A DNA stretch of 64,000 nucleotides from Gnetum montanum (GCA_015680685.1 MNCI01016492.1:750088-814087); one strand, 5' to 3'. Positions 1-12,935 are shown, numbered from the stretch's first letter. Notes: generated by a model from the letters alone, not told the origin. Translations and numbers: made by a program.

Positions 1-2381
1 GCTACTAATGCATACAAGCAAAATTCCCTCATAGGATCTACGACATAACGTATCCCCTACTAGTGTATACTACTGAGAGCATTTTCGCACAGCATCCTTC
101 TGTGCATTCATTAGATGTTGAGGTAGTTCACCATGTAAAAGGTACTCTTTTATGTCATCGTACCATTCTATGGTGTGTGTCGTGCTAACAAATGCTATGG
201 GAAGTTCATCGGGAGCATCAGTTATGGGCTTGTCGCAGCTCGTGATGGAACTGGGCAGCACATGAAACATATCGGGTGAGATATTTAGAGCTAACGTGGC
301 TAGTGCATTTGCAATGGTATTATCATTTCTAGGCACATGTTGTAGTTCTATATTTATAAACTTTTTCAGCAACTATTTCGTCAAGTCACAGTAAGGTTGT
401 AGATGAGATGCTTTACATGCGTAAACGTCTTTGACTTGGTTTATGATTAACTGTGAGTCACCTCTGACTACGAGACGTGTGATGCTTGAAGCTTGTGCTA
501 CCATGAGACCTCTAAGGAGACCTTCATACTCTGCTACGTTATTGGTACAAGGAAAGTTAAATCGGTAAGCAAGGAGTTGGATCTCCCCAGAGGGATATGT
601 GATAATGGCATATGTACTTTCCCCTTGTGAGGTGGATGCTCCATCAAAGTTTAATATCACATCATAGTTATCAGGCACTATGTCAATTGTGCTTACGTTT
701 TCATTTAGAAACTCTAGATTAATCGTTTCTTGATCCTGTGTTGGTGATGCGATCATCTAATTTAATATAGCTTGACCTTTGATGGATGATTGGGCTATGT
801 AACACAGGTCAAACTTAGTAATCATTGCCTTCCATTAAGCGATATTGCTTGATTCATACATGTTGTTTATGATAGCTCTGAGCACGTTGTCTTTACAGAT
901 GATATTTACTTGGTTATGGAAGAGATAATGTTGCCACTTCTTTAAAGAAAAGGTAAGGGCAAGGCATGATCTTTCCATGTCATTTTAAGGTTGTTTGTGG
1001 GCTACTAATGCATGGATCAAGTTGTAAATAGGAACTTCGGTTCCATCATCTCATTTCTAGCAAAGCATAGACACAATTAATGAATCCGATGTGGCAAGGT
1101 AGATGTAGAATGGTTTATTGTTCTGAGGTGGATAAACTGTCGATAATTGAGTCAGTGCCGTTTTGATATTGTCAAAAGCTTCCTGGCATTGTGGGGTCCA
1201 TTGAAAATGCACACTCTTGCATAGCAAATGGTTCATGGGTTTCAACTTATCAATCAGTTTTTATATAAAGCACCTGATGAATTGTTATCTACGTTGTAGG
1301 CCTCGAAGTTTGGTAAGGTTGCTTGGCAGTTGCAAGTTTGTAATAGCCTTCACCTTATCGGGGTCTACTCGAATCCCTGCTTCTGAAACGATGAATCCTA
1401 CCATTTTTCTTGATTTGAACCCAAAGACACACTTCTTTGGGTTCATTCTAAGCTCATATTTTAAATAGTGCTTAAGTACCAAGTCTAAGTCTTGTATGTG
1501 CTGCTCTTGGGTCTTCGATTTAACCACTATATTGTCTACGTAATCATTGAGAGAGTGAAGGATCTAATCACTAAATATGAAGGTCATCACTTGTTGGTAC
1601 GTAGCACCAGCATTCTTTAAACCAAAGGACATCATCGAATAACAAAATGTCCCCCATGGTGTCATGAAGGTTGTCCTGAGTTGATGTTTCGGATAAATCT
1701 GGATCTGATTATATCCTGAAAAGCCATCCATAAAAGAAAACAGTGCATGCCCAGCGGTTGAGTCAACTAGTTGATCAATACTAGGTAGAGGAAAGTCATC
1801 TTTTATGGTCGCTAAGTTGAGGTCTCGGAAGTCAATGCATAGGTGAATGCTCCAGTTCTTCTTTGGGACAATGACCATGTTGGATACCCAGTCAGTGTAG
1901 TCAATAGCCTGAATGAAACTAGCTTGATAAAATTTGGTGATCTAATTGCGAACCACCAACGCTACCTTAGGCTTAACCTTACTTGCCTTTTGTTTCAGTT
2001 GTCTTAACTTCGGGTCAAGTATGATGTTGTGTTGGACTATTCGAGGGTCTAGCCCAGGCATGTCAATGTAAGACCATGCGAATGCCTTGATGTTGCCTTT
2101 TAGCACTTTTGCTATGTCATTGAAAAGTTTTGGGTCTAGTAAAGTACTTAGTTTTAGTATCTTAACTTTGTCTCTTGGCATAGTGATGTTATCAGCTTTA
2201 ATATCCAATGATTTTTTCATGCTATGAAAGCATTCTCTCATTTCCTCTATCGATGCCATGGAGTTTTTGTAAGTCGATGTGCCTAACTCAATGGACTTTC
2301 TAATCACCTCCCATTGGATGGGTCTGTATGGTCCATTGATGAATAGTGGCACGAATAGTTGCTTGTTATCCATGCTTGCTC
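1..2381 (-). pseudogene. Element A pol: RT, RNase H, acquired RNase H, start of integrase (decayed)
   Basis: From high to low coordinate: a pre-RT segment (1942-2381, with DMPGLDP and the IVQHNIILDP block), the RT fingers/palm (about 1285-1890, with FMDGFSGYNQ and PFGL-type SFGLKNAGATYQ), the native RNase H (about 780-1250), the acquired RNase H (about 70-760) and GDTLCRRSYEG leading to integrase at the window edge. The acquired RNase H keeps the FDGAST, AEYEGLL and RGDSQL acidic blocks. The RT catalytic box reads YVDN instead of YVDD, so an essential Asp is lost. Internal stops occur near 1561, 1283, 1056 and 370. Homologous to element B pol throughout. Dead as it stands. Confidence 0.9.
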
Positions 2382-2415
2382 CTACCAAGCCACAAGGAGC
2401 AACATTAACAAAAAG
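2382..2415 (-). promoter_or_regulatory. Putative 3' splice acceptor at the start of pol, element A
   Basis: On the minus strand a T-rich tract ends in GGTAG directly before GAGCAAGC and the first pol ATG. Element B has the same arrangement (TTGGCAG before GAGCAAGC at 28186). Ogre elements of the Tat lineage splice out an intron between protease and RT, so this is inferred to be the acceptor of such an intron. I found no convincing shared donor. Confidence 0.45.
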
Positions 2416-2504
2416 AGGGGGGGTTTGCTTATTGTTTTATGACGCCAATTCAAATATTTAAATTTGTATGAAGTATGCTAAAGTTGGTTTATCGTCTCAC
2501 CTAG

Positions 2505-2580
2505 TCACATGGCAGTTTAGGGCCTTACTGGGTCGGTTGTAGCAGTTTAGGGCCTTACCAGGCAGTTCGCTATTCATTTA
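2505..2580. repeat. Module-boundary 20-mer repeats, two copies, element A
   Basis: Two copies of a motif starting CAGTTTAGGGCCTTAC lie between the pol start and the antisense gene. They match the degenerate repeat found at the same position in element B (28285-28400) and at other module boundaries in A, B and G. Confidence 0.7.
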
Positions 2581-2856
2581 TAGTTTCTAGTTGATTGTAT
2601 GATTTGTAATACTTATTAAGTGTGAAACTACAAGATGAAGAGTATGTACCAAGGTGTTTAGTTTAGGCAAGGTCTTACATGGGTAATGTTTAGCCTAGTG
2701 CATATCTACATACTTTTTTCTCTACTCTTGGTTTGTTTATATTTATTTGTGTTTAATTAATCATTTTGTTTATTTTTATTTTATTTGGAGTAAAATACCA
2801 AAAATGCTGATTTTCTACGAGGGTAAGTCGACGTGAACGACAAGGGGTGTGAAGGC

Positions 2857-2864
2857 TTATAAAA
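2857..2864 (+). promoter_or_regulatory. Possible TATA box of the antisense gene, element A
   Basis: TTATAAAA lies about 550 bases upstream of the first exon, roughly where element B has a stronger TATATAAAG. The stretch between it and exon 1 (about 2880-3410) holds many copies of AGCGTG and AGCATG words, the decayed form of the GCGTA words in element B, and no coding sequence. Confidence 0.35.
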
Positions 2865-3414
2865 TTAACTTAAAACTGGGCAAGCTACCTTTGTCACTAT
2901 AGCATGCGTAAACCCAGAGTCCAGCTAGAACTAAAGACAATAGCATGAACCTAAGCTTCAGCGTGAACCTAAGCAGAGATTTAGCATGACGAGGAGGTAA
3001 AGATCTGGTGGTAGGGGTAGGGAAAGGCGAAGATCATAGCACGATGCGTTAAATGAAAGCATTCAGCATGCATGCCCTGGAGAAACCCTTAGCATGTAGG
3101 GAGATGAAACCCCAGCATGAATGCTCCATCCTATAGTTAGCGTGCAGCGACAAACCCCAGCGTGAAGCTAGTGTGGAGGATTTTTGGTGGAGAGTTAAAT
3201 GAAAGCGTTCAGCGTGCATGCCCTGGAGAAACCCTCAGCGTGCAGAGAGCTGAAACCCCAGCGTGAAGGCGGTGTGGAGGATTTAGCATGAAGCCTTGAA
3301 ACTAGCCTCCAGCGTGAACCTAAGCTTCACTTAGAAACCCTCAGCATGAACACCCAACAAGGACTTTTAGCGTGCACATCCTTGGTCCAGCGTAAAGATC
3401 TTGAACGTAGCGTG

Positions 3415-6400
3415 ATGGGATGTGCAAGGGAAAGTAGGTGAGAGACTAGGGAAGGAAGGAGCCTAACTTGACCTTTGTTGAGGAGAGTGAGGCGATGCTT
3501 CAGTGCCTACCCAAGCCCATGATCCCATCATGGTCTGGATCGATGCGCCAGTAGACCCTGGTCCTTTGTCTAAGTTTTTGTTTTTTTTTGCTGTTTTTAT
3601 TTATTTGTGTTTGGTTTTTCATTTCGGCGAATAGAATTTGTGTGAGTGCTGGCCTATTTCTTTGGAGTAGATATTAGTGTGTAGGCCGGCGTCAACCCTT
3701 GTCTCCCTTGTTTGGCATACGACCAGTTTTATGTTTGGTGTGCAATTTAGTGACATGCTCAATGTGCAGGGGGGTCGAAATGTTTAGCGTGCAGGGTCTA
3801 CACACCCACATTCCCAATGTGCAGGACCTACATGCCTAGAGTGCAGTGTCTACACACCCAGTGTGAACCTACTCTTTAGCTATCTTTTTTTTGTGAATAA
3901 CTTACTTATCCTGGTTCTTGAATATGTGCAGAGGTCTTAAACCTTTCCTCTTAGTGGTGGAGCTTGTTGGAGTTCTGGCATGGTTTGGGACTATTGATTC
4001 TGATGGGCCAGTACCTGATATGACCATCGATCAAGATGGGGTATGGTTCAGAATGGTTGCCAACGAGTTCCTTGCCTTCATCTTCCAAGGATTCAGTGTG
4101 ATAATATGGTCTCACCTAAGTGAACAATTAGCATGGAGTATCCTTGAGACTATGTTACTGGGATCGTCAAATGGCATAGTGGCTTTCATGGTCGACATAA
4201 ATGAAGGATTATTTATGGTTGTGGATGGTCCCTCTAGAGGGCCCAGATCCACCCATCCATTGACACGTGTATGGGACTTATTATCATGTAGACCTCACAA
4301 CCTCAATAGCACCTTATTTCTAGCCTCTCATGCACACACTCTGTTCCAGAATCCTCCTAGAATAGTGTATAGGGTAGAAAGGTAAGGTTGTTTAATTTAT
4401 CATTTCTACTTTGATGCTAAGTGGTTGTTTATATTTTGACTGTCGTTTCTTTGTAGGCCTTAATTTGATAAAGAGGAAGTATGCATAGGTGATGGTGGAC
4501 TCGCATTGGCTCATACTGCCTTGGAGGCTTTCATGGTAGGTCCCACTCTCCATGGTGCCATGTTAGCCCAGACCAAGGGTGAAATTATCCATTTTCATAA
4601 ACAATACTCCAAGGCTTTTGCATGATGTGAGGCTCAGGGTGGCTACATGGGGATTGGTCCCATAATGGGCTAGTTTTCCCATGCAATGTTGATTCTGCTT
4701 CTAATGATCTTAATCCATTGGCCAACGGTAGGTAATAGTTTTTTTGATGTCTCACATTTGTTTGTTTTGCTACCTCATTGTTTGTATTGATTCCATGGTT
4801 TTACCCTGTGCGTACAGTGGATGTCACCCCTGGTGGAGTCACCATAACAACTGGCTAGACTGAGGGCACTTTGGCCATGAAATTCAGGGAGATTGACGGT
4901 GCACGACGGTGGTTGCATGATAAGGCACCACCTCATATTATTAGTTGCTTAACTGATGTAGGCCTCATGGAGTTGTTTACTGCTCTAAGTCCTAACATCT
5001 CCATGACTGAGATGATTGCGATCATTGATTCTTTCAATGAAGCTGTTACTTACTATAGCACTTGTATCAAGGGAATTAGAGTAGCTTTCCATCTGTCAGC
5101 GGAGTTCTTTTCATACCTCTTCGGTGTACTAGCAGATGGCGCTAGAGTGAATTTGGATAGAGTACAAAAGGAGTTCCATGTTTTTCGTGAGCTGGAGGAT
5201 TGGCTGGGTGTACTTAAGGGTGCTAAGGGATTCCCTATGTAGGGGAGATTGAAAGTAACTGAAGTAAATGAGTTGTATCCACTGTTCAGAGCACAAGTGT
5301 TTCCTAAGTCCCTGTCCCAAGTGAAGACTTTTGGGGTAGAATCTATGCATATCATATGCACGATTCTGGAGACTGGGGTGCATTATAATTGGGCTCAAAT
5401 TTTACTTTTAGGTTTCCACGGAGAGGTAGTGAGATTGCGTTCGAACGTTGAGGCACAGTCCCATTTTACCTTTGCATTCTTCACTATTACCTGTGTTGAC
5501 TAGCTGAATTTCTAGTAGTTCGCATGGGTAACGAGTACGTACTAAGGAATCGTGGCCAACTATCTCACCCGTGGATTCGCTACTTTTTTGAAGTGACTAA
5601 ATCTCAAGATGTTCCTGAAGGGATTGATGAATTGGTCTCTCTTACAACGGGGGGATCATCTAGTCATTCAATTTACATGCATGATAGCATAGGAGCCAGG
5701 TGGTTTGCCCTATACTGCTAGGAGAGCCGCTCAAGAAATCAAGAAGATAATTGGGAAGGCAAAATCTAAAGTTCAAAGACCTAAGCACTCTAGAGAGGTT
5801 GCTCCAGCTGTACATGAACCAAAGGTCAAACGCATACAGTTAAAAGTATATACACATGGTAAGTGAGCCTGATTCATTCATTCATTTATCCTTGTTTCGT
5901 TATTATTATTATTATTATTATTATTTGGGCATTTATACTAAATTGATGTTGAACTTTTGAATGTCATCAAAGCCAACTCCTGAAGTAGAAAGAGAGGGGT
6001 TAGCACCGATTGTAGAGGAGGAAGAGGTCCCCACCAACCAAGGTGAGGAGAATGAAGCAGGTAGTGACGAGATGGAATTCCCCGTCCATTTGAGGAAAGA
6101 AATGAAAGAACTGGCAGAAGTCACCATAGAAAAAGATCACGCTGGTGATCAGGATAAAGCTAAAAAGATGTTTGATGATTTCTTCAAAGGAAGGTTAGAC
6201 CTTGACAATCCTCTGAATCTAGAAGAAGAAAGGGATTTGGGTATGTTCTCTTTATTATGTTTATTTGATTTTTGAATTGTTTCATTTCCATTACTTAGAG
6301 TTTTGATTTTATGTTTTTTCTGCTACAAGGCACCGATGTTGAAACTAGGACAACTCCTAATTTTTGTTCAGGAATACCTATGATGAAGACACCAATGGAA

Positions 6401-7608
6401 ACGACCACCGAAGTTGGTCCGTCTTCTACAAATGAACCATTTACTTGGATTGAAATGCAAAGTAAAATGGATTTTGTCCTTGGTGTCATAAATGAGGTAG
6501 TTGATCATGTCCAACAAGCTCATCCTGGAATAGGTACATATGCTTTAAGCATTTTGAGTCTTTCTATTTTCACATCTGTTTCTACTGTCCAATGTCTAAT
6601 GTATATTCTCCTTATATTGATAGGTGCTAAACTAAAGTGGGATCCATTCGAGGCCACGCGTATTGACAGTCTGCCTACACTACCATCAGAAATTGAGCAA
6701 GTGCCAAGACAAATTTATGATGAGGTGGCAGAATGTGTTGTGAAAAATGCCAAGTCTCTTTGGACCTATAGGCATTCCATCGAAAAGCTATGGTTGCGAA
6801 TTCAGGCAGGGGAAAAAGAGATTGCCAAACTATCAGCAGAACAAGATGACTTTAAGTCACGCTATGAGTTTACCTCTGCTAGGTTGATGGGTGATCATTC
6901 TTGGCGAACCTCTGAGGTTACTTATACTAGATATTGGAATGTATTGAATTTCCAAGTAATTATGACTCGGGAGCTAGCAAAGTGAAATGCACAAATTGAT
7001 ATGCTGAATCTCAAGTGTCAGGATTGGAAAGCTTTCTCTTCTAAGGTGTGAAAATAGGGCCAAGATGAAAAGAATCATAAGTACCATTATAAAAAATCTT
7101 TAAAGGAGATATCCATAGAGAAGCGTCAACTAGAGATGTTTTTAGAGGGTTTAGGCGTATGGTCTTCGTTTGATGCCTTTGCTAGGCACACTGTGGTAGA
7201 GATGGAATATCCTAAGAGAGTAATCACTACAACTTCTGGGAAGACTTCTGTAGGCGAGTTTCCTCTTAAACATCCTACTTGGTCTGCTGTGGACAAAGGG
7301 AAGGCCTTAGCCAATATTGATCTAGGCCTTGATGGAACAGACTGGGCAAGTGTCCCTGAAGAAGAAATCCTTCGTTGGCTAGAATTTGGTCTACGAGGAT
7401 CCTCTTCGGTAAGTCATTTAAACTTGTAACTTTTTATTCATTTTTAGTAGAAAATGTTATCCCCCCCCTTTTTTTTAGATAATTATTTTCTTTTACTTTT
7501 TCATAGAATCATGGCGATGACGGTGGCCACAAAGGTGGCCCTAGTGAAGGGGAAACTCATGATGCGGGGGAACTTGAGGGGAAAGCCCCTCCTAATCCTG
7601 ATGTTTAG
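3415..7608 (+). pseudogene. Antisense multi-exon gene carried by element A, unknown function
   Basis: Runs opposite to gag-pol. Exons inferred from matching B and GT-AG borders: about 3415-3550, 3932-4381, 4457-4727, 4818-5858, about 5986-6240, 6330-6533, 6624-7408 and 7507-7608. Exons 2, 7 and 8 have exactly the same lengths as in B (450, 785 and 102). Exon 2 is fully open. Exon 4 holds the block LMELFTALSPNISMTEMI and further on FGVLADG, then breaks into other frames with stops. Exon 7 has a charged, probably coiled-coil segment and a well-conserved C-terminal part (KRQLEMFLEGLG, LDGTDWA), interrupted by stops near 6983 and 7050. Exon 8 is open to TAG at 7608. Exon 1 is frame-broken and its donor has shifted by a base. 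The exon 5 start is uncertain. I recognise no family. It may be a captured host gene or a lineage-specific extra ORF. Confidence 0.75.
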
Positions 7609-7994
7609 TTTTTAAATTTGGTGTTTTCATTAGTTATGTTTCTATGGGTTGTAAATAGAATTTTTTGTTTTGAGTTGTGAATGAACAGATGCGTAAACTT
7701 GGTTAACTCTTGTAATCGTCCATTTACGTATTTATACATTTTTTTGTTGTTTTCATATTCCAGTTTTTTTTTTGTTTTGTTGTTTCTGAATGTTGAAAAG
7801 AAGGAATGCAGGGACATGGAGCGAAATTCTTTTTTCTTGTTTGTTATTTAAGTGTAAACATGAAATAAAGTGCAAATGTAACCTAAACGATAACTGTGTC
7901 TAGGAAAACATAAAGGAATGCGTAACTTGTATTACAAAGATGTAATCATAGAATGTAAACTAGGAATTTAAACTTTTGAGATAAATGAAAGTAA

Positions 7995-8281
7995 ACTTGC
8001 TCTAGTTTAAGGCCATTTCGGGTCATACGTACGTGCATGTCAGTTTGAAGTCATGACGGACTACGACGTGATCGTTCTAGTTTAAGGCCATTTTGGGCCA
8101 CCAATAAATAGGAGGGATATCAACTAATATGATGGTTTTTAATGCAAATTGGCCATTTCTGACCGTGGCTAGTTTTATGTTGTTGCGGACATGTGATAGT
8201 TTAATGTCATCCCAGACGTGTGTAGTTTAGCGTCATCTTAGACGATCGTAGTTTAACATCATTGCGGACTAAAGTAGTTTG
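7995..8281. repeat. Module-boundary 20-mer repeats after protease, element A
   Basis: About six to seven degenerate copies of AGTTTAnnGTCnTnnCGGAC (for example TAGTTTAGCGTCATCTTAG and TAGTTTAACATCATTGCGG) fill the gap between the end of the antisense gene and the end of the protease frame. The stretch 7609-7990 to its left is AT-rich, with an AATAAA at about 7863 that could serve as the antisense gene's polyadenylation signal. No other feature is seen. Confidence 0.7.
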
Positions 8282-9275
8282 TTAATTATTTAATAAATTT
8301 TTGATTTTCCTCATTTTTCTGTTAGGAGTGGGTTTAATGGGCACGATCTGATACTCAGCATCTCCTTTGCTAAGTACGTTGAATGGTAGCTCTGCCTAGG
8401 AGACGTCTGGCAGAGTAAGCTCTGAGTTAGTATCCTAGGATGTTTCTGGGTTAGGTGGTGTTTCCTTGGTTTTTGAGGGACCATGATTTATGTGTTGGTC
8501 ATCACTTTGGGTTTCATTTGTTTCTTTTGGTATGGGCTTTTCAGAAATTCTATTGAGTTTATGCTCATGTGGAGTGTCCTCTTGTTTAGACTCCTCAAAT
8601 TTAACTTCGAAGCCTTGATTTGCCTCTGTGTGAGATGATATGGTGGATGTAGCAGCATCTCCATGGATAATGATTTCACCCCCCCTCATAAGATAAGTAA
8701 ATCTCTTGATGAATGGGAGAAGACACCGCTTTTAACTGGGCTAACCAAGGTCATCCCAGGATTAGGTTAAAACCAAGCATCTCATCAATAACCATGAAGT
8801 CTATGGATGTGGGGAATTGATCCCCTGCTATAAAATCCAAGGTTAATGTACACTTAACCACTACTCATGATTCATTAAATTACTTCAGGCATGTCGTAGA
8901 TGTTGGTTTAATTGATTCTGTGAGCCCTAACTATTCAATGACGAGATAAGGCACTATGTTTGTGGCTGCTCTGTCATCTACATGTACTCGATGTACTTTG
9001 AACTGATTAACTCGTATGGTTATAAACATGGGTTCGTGGGTGACGTCTCCAGTTTTCTCATCGATCTTAATGTTTTTAGGATGAAATCCTAATGATTTAG
9101 GTTTGGATCCTTGTCGTGTTAACATTACTGTGTGTATAGAGGGTTCATTTGCAGGTAGGTTTTCGCTAACTAGGATCGATGTTAACATTTGTACTAAGGC
9201 TTTGCGATGAACTGGCGAAGTCAATATGAGGTCGTACAAGCTCAATGATGTGTTCTTTTGTTTAAGGGCTTGCAT
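8282..9275 (-). pseudogene. Element A aspartic protease region (decayed)
   Basis: Homologous to the B protease region. The N-terminal part (8931-9275) has VHRVHVDDRAATNIVPY, where the active-site D-G-A becomes D-R-A, so catalysis is probably lost. A broken middle (8690-8930) carries the expected LDFIAGDQFP-type and M-LGFNLILG-type blocks in shifted frames. The C-terminal tail (8435-8689) is acidic and Ser/Thr-rich, and the frame ends at TAA 8282-8284. In Tat elements the protease follows gag in the same frame and cuts the gag-pol precursor. Confidence 0.75.
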
Positions 9276-12200
9276 AACCTATGTTAGGACGTTAGCTAAG
9301 TCTTTACCATTGGGAATATTCTTGTCCATGGCCACTTGATCTATTGGGCCTAATAGTTGTATCTCACGTGGGGTAACTTTTGTGTTATTTTTCATGACTG
9401 TTGGGTTTGATATCTATTGAATTCTTGATTTTTCCTCTTTATAACTCATGCTTGGCTCATTGTTAGAAGGAACCATAGGTATTGCGCTTAATGGAGTTGG
9501 TTTTGGGGGTCCCAGTGTAAGGCGTTAATGTTCCTTCTCCAAACGTTCCCTGGTGAGCTTATCTGCCAGGCGTTCTTGTGTGGGTTGTGTGGGAACATTT
9601 GGGGTTGGAGTATGGAGTTGTTTCAGGACTCAAATGATGAATGGGATGGGACGGGATTGTGTCTGAGGCGTATCAGGATGCCTAGGCACCTTGACCACAA
9701 ATAGGGTTGGGCTATTTGTATTTGATACCTCTATCGTGGCAACTACCGATGGTACCCAAACCATGAAGGGAGTGGGCTATTTTGATGGTGTCACACTAGT
9801 GGTTGTATCACCAAAGGACATGTGAACAACAAATGATTTGGTTTGGGGTGGTACCTATGCTATTGCCGCCATGGGAGGTACTTGGATGACCAATGATTTT
9901 TGCGGGGCAGGAGGCTCATGTGGAGAATATGAAGGTTGAGGTGATGTTAGCGCAATAGGGGGAACATGAACTATGAGGGGGTTCTTTGGTGTTTTATAGT
10001 TATTATCTGTGTAGATGGTGTTAATTATGTATGGTGCTTCTTTGGTGTTTAGGGGATCTTTATATATGCCCATGGACTGGTTTTGTGGTTTGATCGGTTT
10101 GGCCTCATCAAAAGTGATCTCACCTCCATCAATCATTTGTTGAATGTCTTGTTTCAAGGTGAAACAATAGTCGGTGCCATGCCCATTACGTTGGTGGTAC
10201 TCACAAAACTGGTCTAGTCTAAAGCCTCTTGGAACTAGGGGCTCATCTAGTGTTGCCAAGCTTGGGTTCTCGACCAATTCACAGAATTGATCATGTCTTT
10301 GAATTTCCATAGCGGATAATTTTTTATGTTTCATTAGCCCAACCTTCAAGAGTTGGTCAAATAATTATGAAGGTTTCATGGGCAATGGTGTGTATTGAGA
10401 GGGGTCTCTCCTCTCAAAGTCTCTCGCATGACTTAGTGTAGCATTTTGTGATGTGGACAGTCCGAGTGTAGCAGCAGGAGCAGGTCTAGTATAGCTAGTA
10501 GGGGCGGTAGGTGGTTTACCTTGTTGTCTCGTACTTGTTTGTTGAGTTTCTGCTACTACAGCTACTATTGCCTTGGCCTTTTCTTTGTCTTTTTCAATGT
10601 GTTGATTTTTAAAGCCTAAGTAAGCAGGGTCATGGCTATTTTGGGCTACCTCTTCTATGTTCTTTATTTGCACGAAAGCTTGGCTTAGAGTGTGCGTGTT
10701 TAAATAATATAGTTTAGATTTCATGAAATCATTTACAACTCCCTTTAGGATGGTGAGTAAGTATGTTTTGGAGATTGGTTCAAGCACAACACTCCATCTC
10801 TGAATGAATTTTTGTACAAGTTCAAGCGGTGCTTGTTTTACCTATATCAGACTGTCCAAGGTTGCTTCAGGTTTCAGGTTGTATTTAAACCTGGTAACGA
10901 ACTGGTGTAAGAGATCCTCCAAAGAGGATACAGAGTTACGAGGCAAGGCTCGGTACCAGTCTAAAGCTCTCCCAGTGAGGGACATGGCAAAAACACGTAA
11001 GATTGCATGGGGCCATGCCTGAAGCAATAAACATTCTAGTCTAAACGTGACTAGATGGATGTTGGGGTCTCCTTCCCCATTGTATTTGGTTAGTTGAGGC
11101 AAAGAAACTCCTTTGGTCAGGGTCAATGGTGGTACCGAAGAGCTAATAGGATTGTCTTGGTAAAAGTCTAATACTTTAAGCTCTTGATTGTTGGCCATTT
11201 TGAGGCATTTTACCTCATTAGTGAGTTCTTGCATCATATTTTTAGCTTCAGCCGAGTCTTGGGCACTAGGTGAAGCGGTAGGTTGGTTATGTTGTGTAGT
11301 ATGAAAGTTAGATTGTTGTACGGTGGGTGGGAAAGAAGAAAGTTGAGTGGTTGAAGGTTGCACTTGTGGAATATTCATGGTGGGTGCTACTAAGGGTGGG
11401 AAAGAAGAAAGTTGAGTGGTTGAAGGTTGCACTTGTGGAATATTCATGGTGGGTGCTACTAAGGGTGGCATACTGTAAGGAAAAGGTTGTTGTTGTTGTT
11501 GTTGTTGTACTTGAGGGATGTTCATGGATGGAATTGTAGGAGGTGGTATGTTGTAATGAGGGGGTTGGTGCGATTGCATGCCAGTCACAGCCCACTATCC
11601 AGTTATGATTTGTCAGGGAACACCCTGAACTTGTTGAGTTGAAGTGGTGAAGGGTGCCCCTTAGGTTTGTATTCGTGGTATGTAGTGAGTGGATGTAGAA
11701 GCAGGTATCATAGACGACATCCTAATCACTTGGGGTGGGAAGGTCACTCCTACATTAGTTTGAGGGGGGTGTTGTTGGGGTTCTACTTGTAAGAGAGGGG
11801 ATAATGTGGTGACGAGAGGCATAGTAGGGATGGGTATATTGAATTGAGTATCGATCATGGGGAGAGTGGGAATAAGAGTAGATTCTTCCTATTGAGACAC
11901 ATGTGCTTGAGTGGTTTTAAATGAATGGAGGGAAATAATCTCCCCCTTAAAAGGGTGGAATAACGGGTTTGCATAAGTATGCGGATTGAGAGTATGGTAT
12001 GAATCCTCGTGTTCGGACTGAGCCACAAAGTCATCCTCCTCTTCTAATTGAGGATTTACTATGGACTGGTCCAGAGATTGACTCCTTACCAGGAGGAGCT
12101 ATGAGATGAGCTCAGAGTAGTGCTCTAGAAGAGGGATGATGTCATATGGGGAGGGGATGAACTCATGTCCTCCCTTATGAATTAGTTCATACTGTTTCTT

Positions 12201-12450
12201 AGCCTTTAGTTTAGTTTGATCTACTGCCAAATTGGCTTGGATCTTTACACATATAAAATTATACTATTCTTGTGTTATGACATTAAATGATGGATTCTTC
12301 CCTTGAAGTTTTGAGAGATCAGTGAGGTCCCCCTCGGGGGTTGACCTCACTGTGTGCCCCTATGGGTTGCATGATGGGTATCGGCATTGCCGTGGGGACA
12401 TTGATATCTAAAGCGGACATGGTTGAAACATTGGTATTGGCAGTATTCAT
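9276..12450 (-). pseudogene. Element A gag (decayed)
   Basis: The start is taken at the ATG read from 12450 because the homologous B gag opens at the same place after the leader. The N-terminal third is Pro/Gln-rich with a poly-Gln run (about 11488-11508). The capsid-like core (10365-11240) has LDWYRALPRNSVSSLEDLL, the usual retrotransposon gag block, then FVQIKNIEE. A zinc-knuckle-like CxxHxxxxHxxxxC (FCEYHQRNGHGTDYC) lies near 10155-10205, followed by a proline-rich tail with repeated VVWVPP-like modules. Stops near 12340, 12265, 11600, 10360 and 9850 break the frame. The product would package element RNA. Confidence 0.85.
11332..11469. repeat. Exact 69-bp in-frame tandem duplication in element A gag
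   Basis: The segments 11332-11400 and 11401-11469 appear identical. Each is 23 codons long, so the duplication keeps the gag frame and doubles a Pro/Gln/Ser-rich linker module. A third, diverged MNIPQVQ module lies beside it. Element B has no such exact pair here. Confidence 0.85.
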
Positions 12451-12912
12451 GGTGAAAAGGTCTTAAGTGTAACAAGGTAGATGGGAGATAGTGTTAGCGT
12501 GCACAGGTGAAAATTTGGCCAAGTATGAAATGGGTATACTTGTTAGCATACACCCTCAGCATGTAGACTGGATACACAACATATACTTAAGTTTGGTAGC
12601 GTGTAGACTAGATACACATCATATACCTAAGTCTGGTAGTGTGTAGACTAGATCCACAGCATATGGACTGAATCCCCAGTGTACAGGCTCCAACAATTAG
12701 CATACAGGGTGAATAGGTAGCGTACAGACACAGTGTACAACATGCAGATAGGCTAGGCAGTGTATACATGCTGAGATTGGAGCAGATCTAGCTGAACAAG
12801 GTGCAGATTTGGAAGGTTCAAAATCAGATCTATGCTAACAGAGTGTAAATCTGAGAAAACCAACTGTAGATCCAGGATCACAAGGAGCGGGTCTATGAGA
12901 TCACCCAGATGG
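12451..12912 (-). other. Element A 5' leader between PBS and gag
   Basis: Non-coding. Contains a 40-bp tandem repeat beginning at 12561, 12601 and 12641 (GTGTAGACTAGATAC words) and many CAGTGTACA/AGCATACA words, the TG/CA-decayed equivalent of the GCGTAAAC words in the B leader. Confidence 0.7.
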
Positions 12913-12930
12913 GCCCTCCTTCTAGCGCCA
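12913..12930 (-). other. Primer binding site, element A
   Basis: The plus strand reads GCCCTCCTTCTAGCGCCA, so the minus-strand element has TGGCGCTAGAAGGAGGGC five bases after its 5' LTR. It ends in CCA as a tRNA 3' end must. The acceptor strand TTCTAGC fits what I remember of nuclear tRNA-Asn, but I could not confirm the isotype. The same site, with changes, is present in B, C and D. Confidence 0.8.
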
Positions 12931-12935
12931 TTTTC

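Noticed and set aside
10842-11588. Poly-Gln segment as a separate regulatory protein
   Set aside because: It is in frame with gag on the minus strand and belongs to gag's linker.
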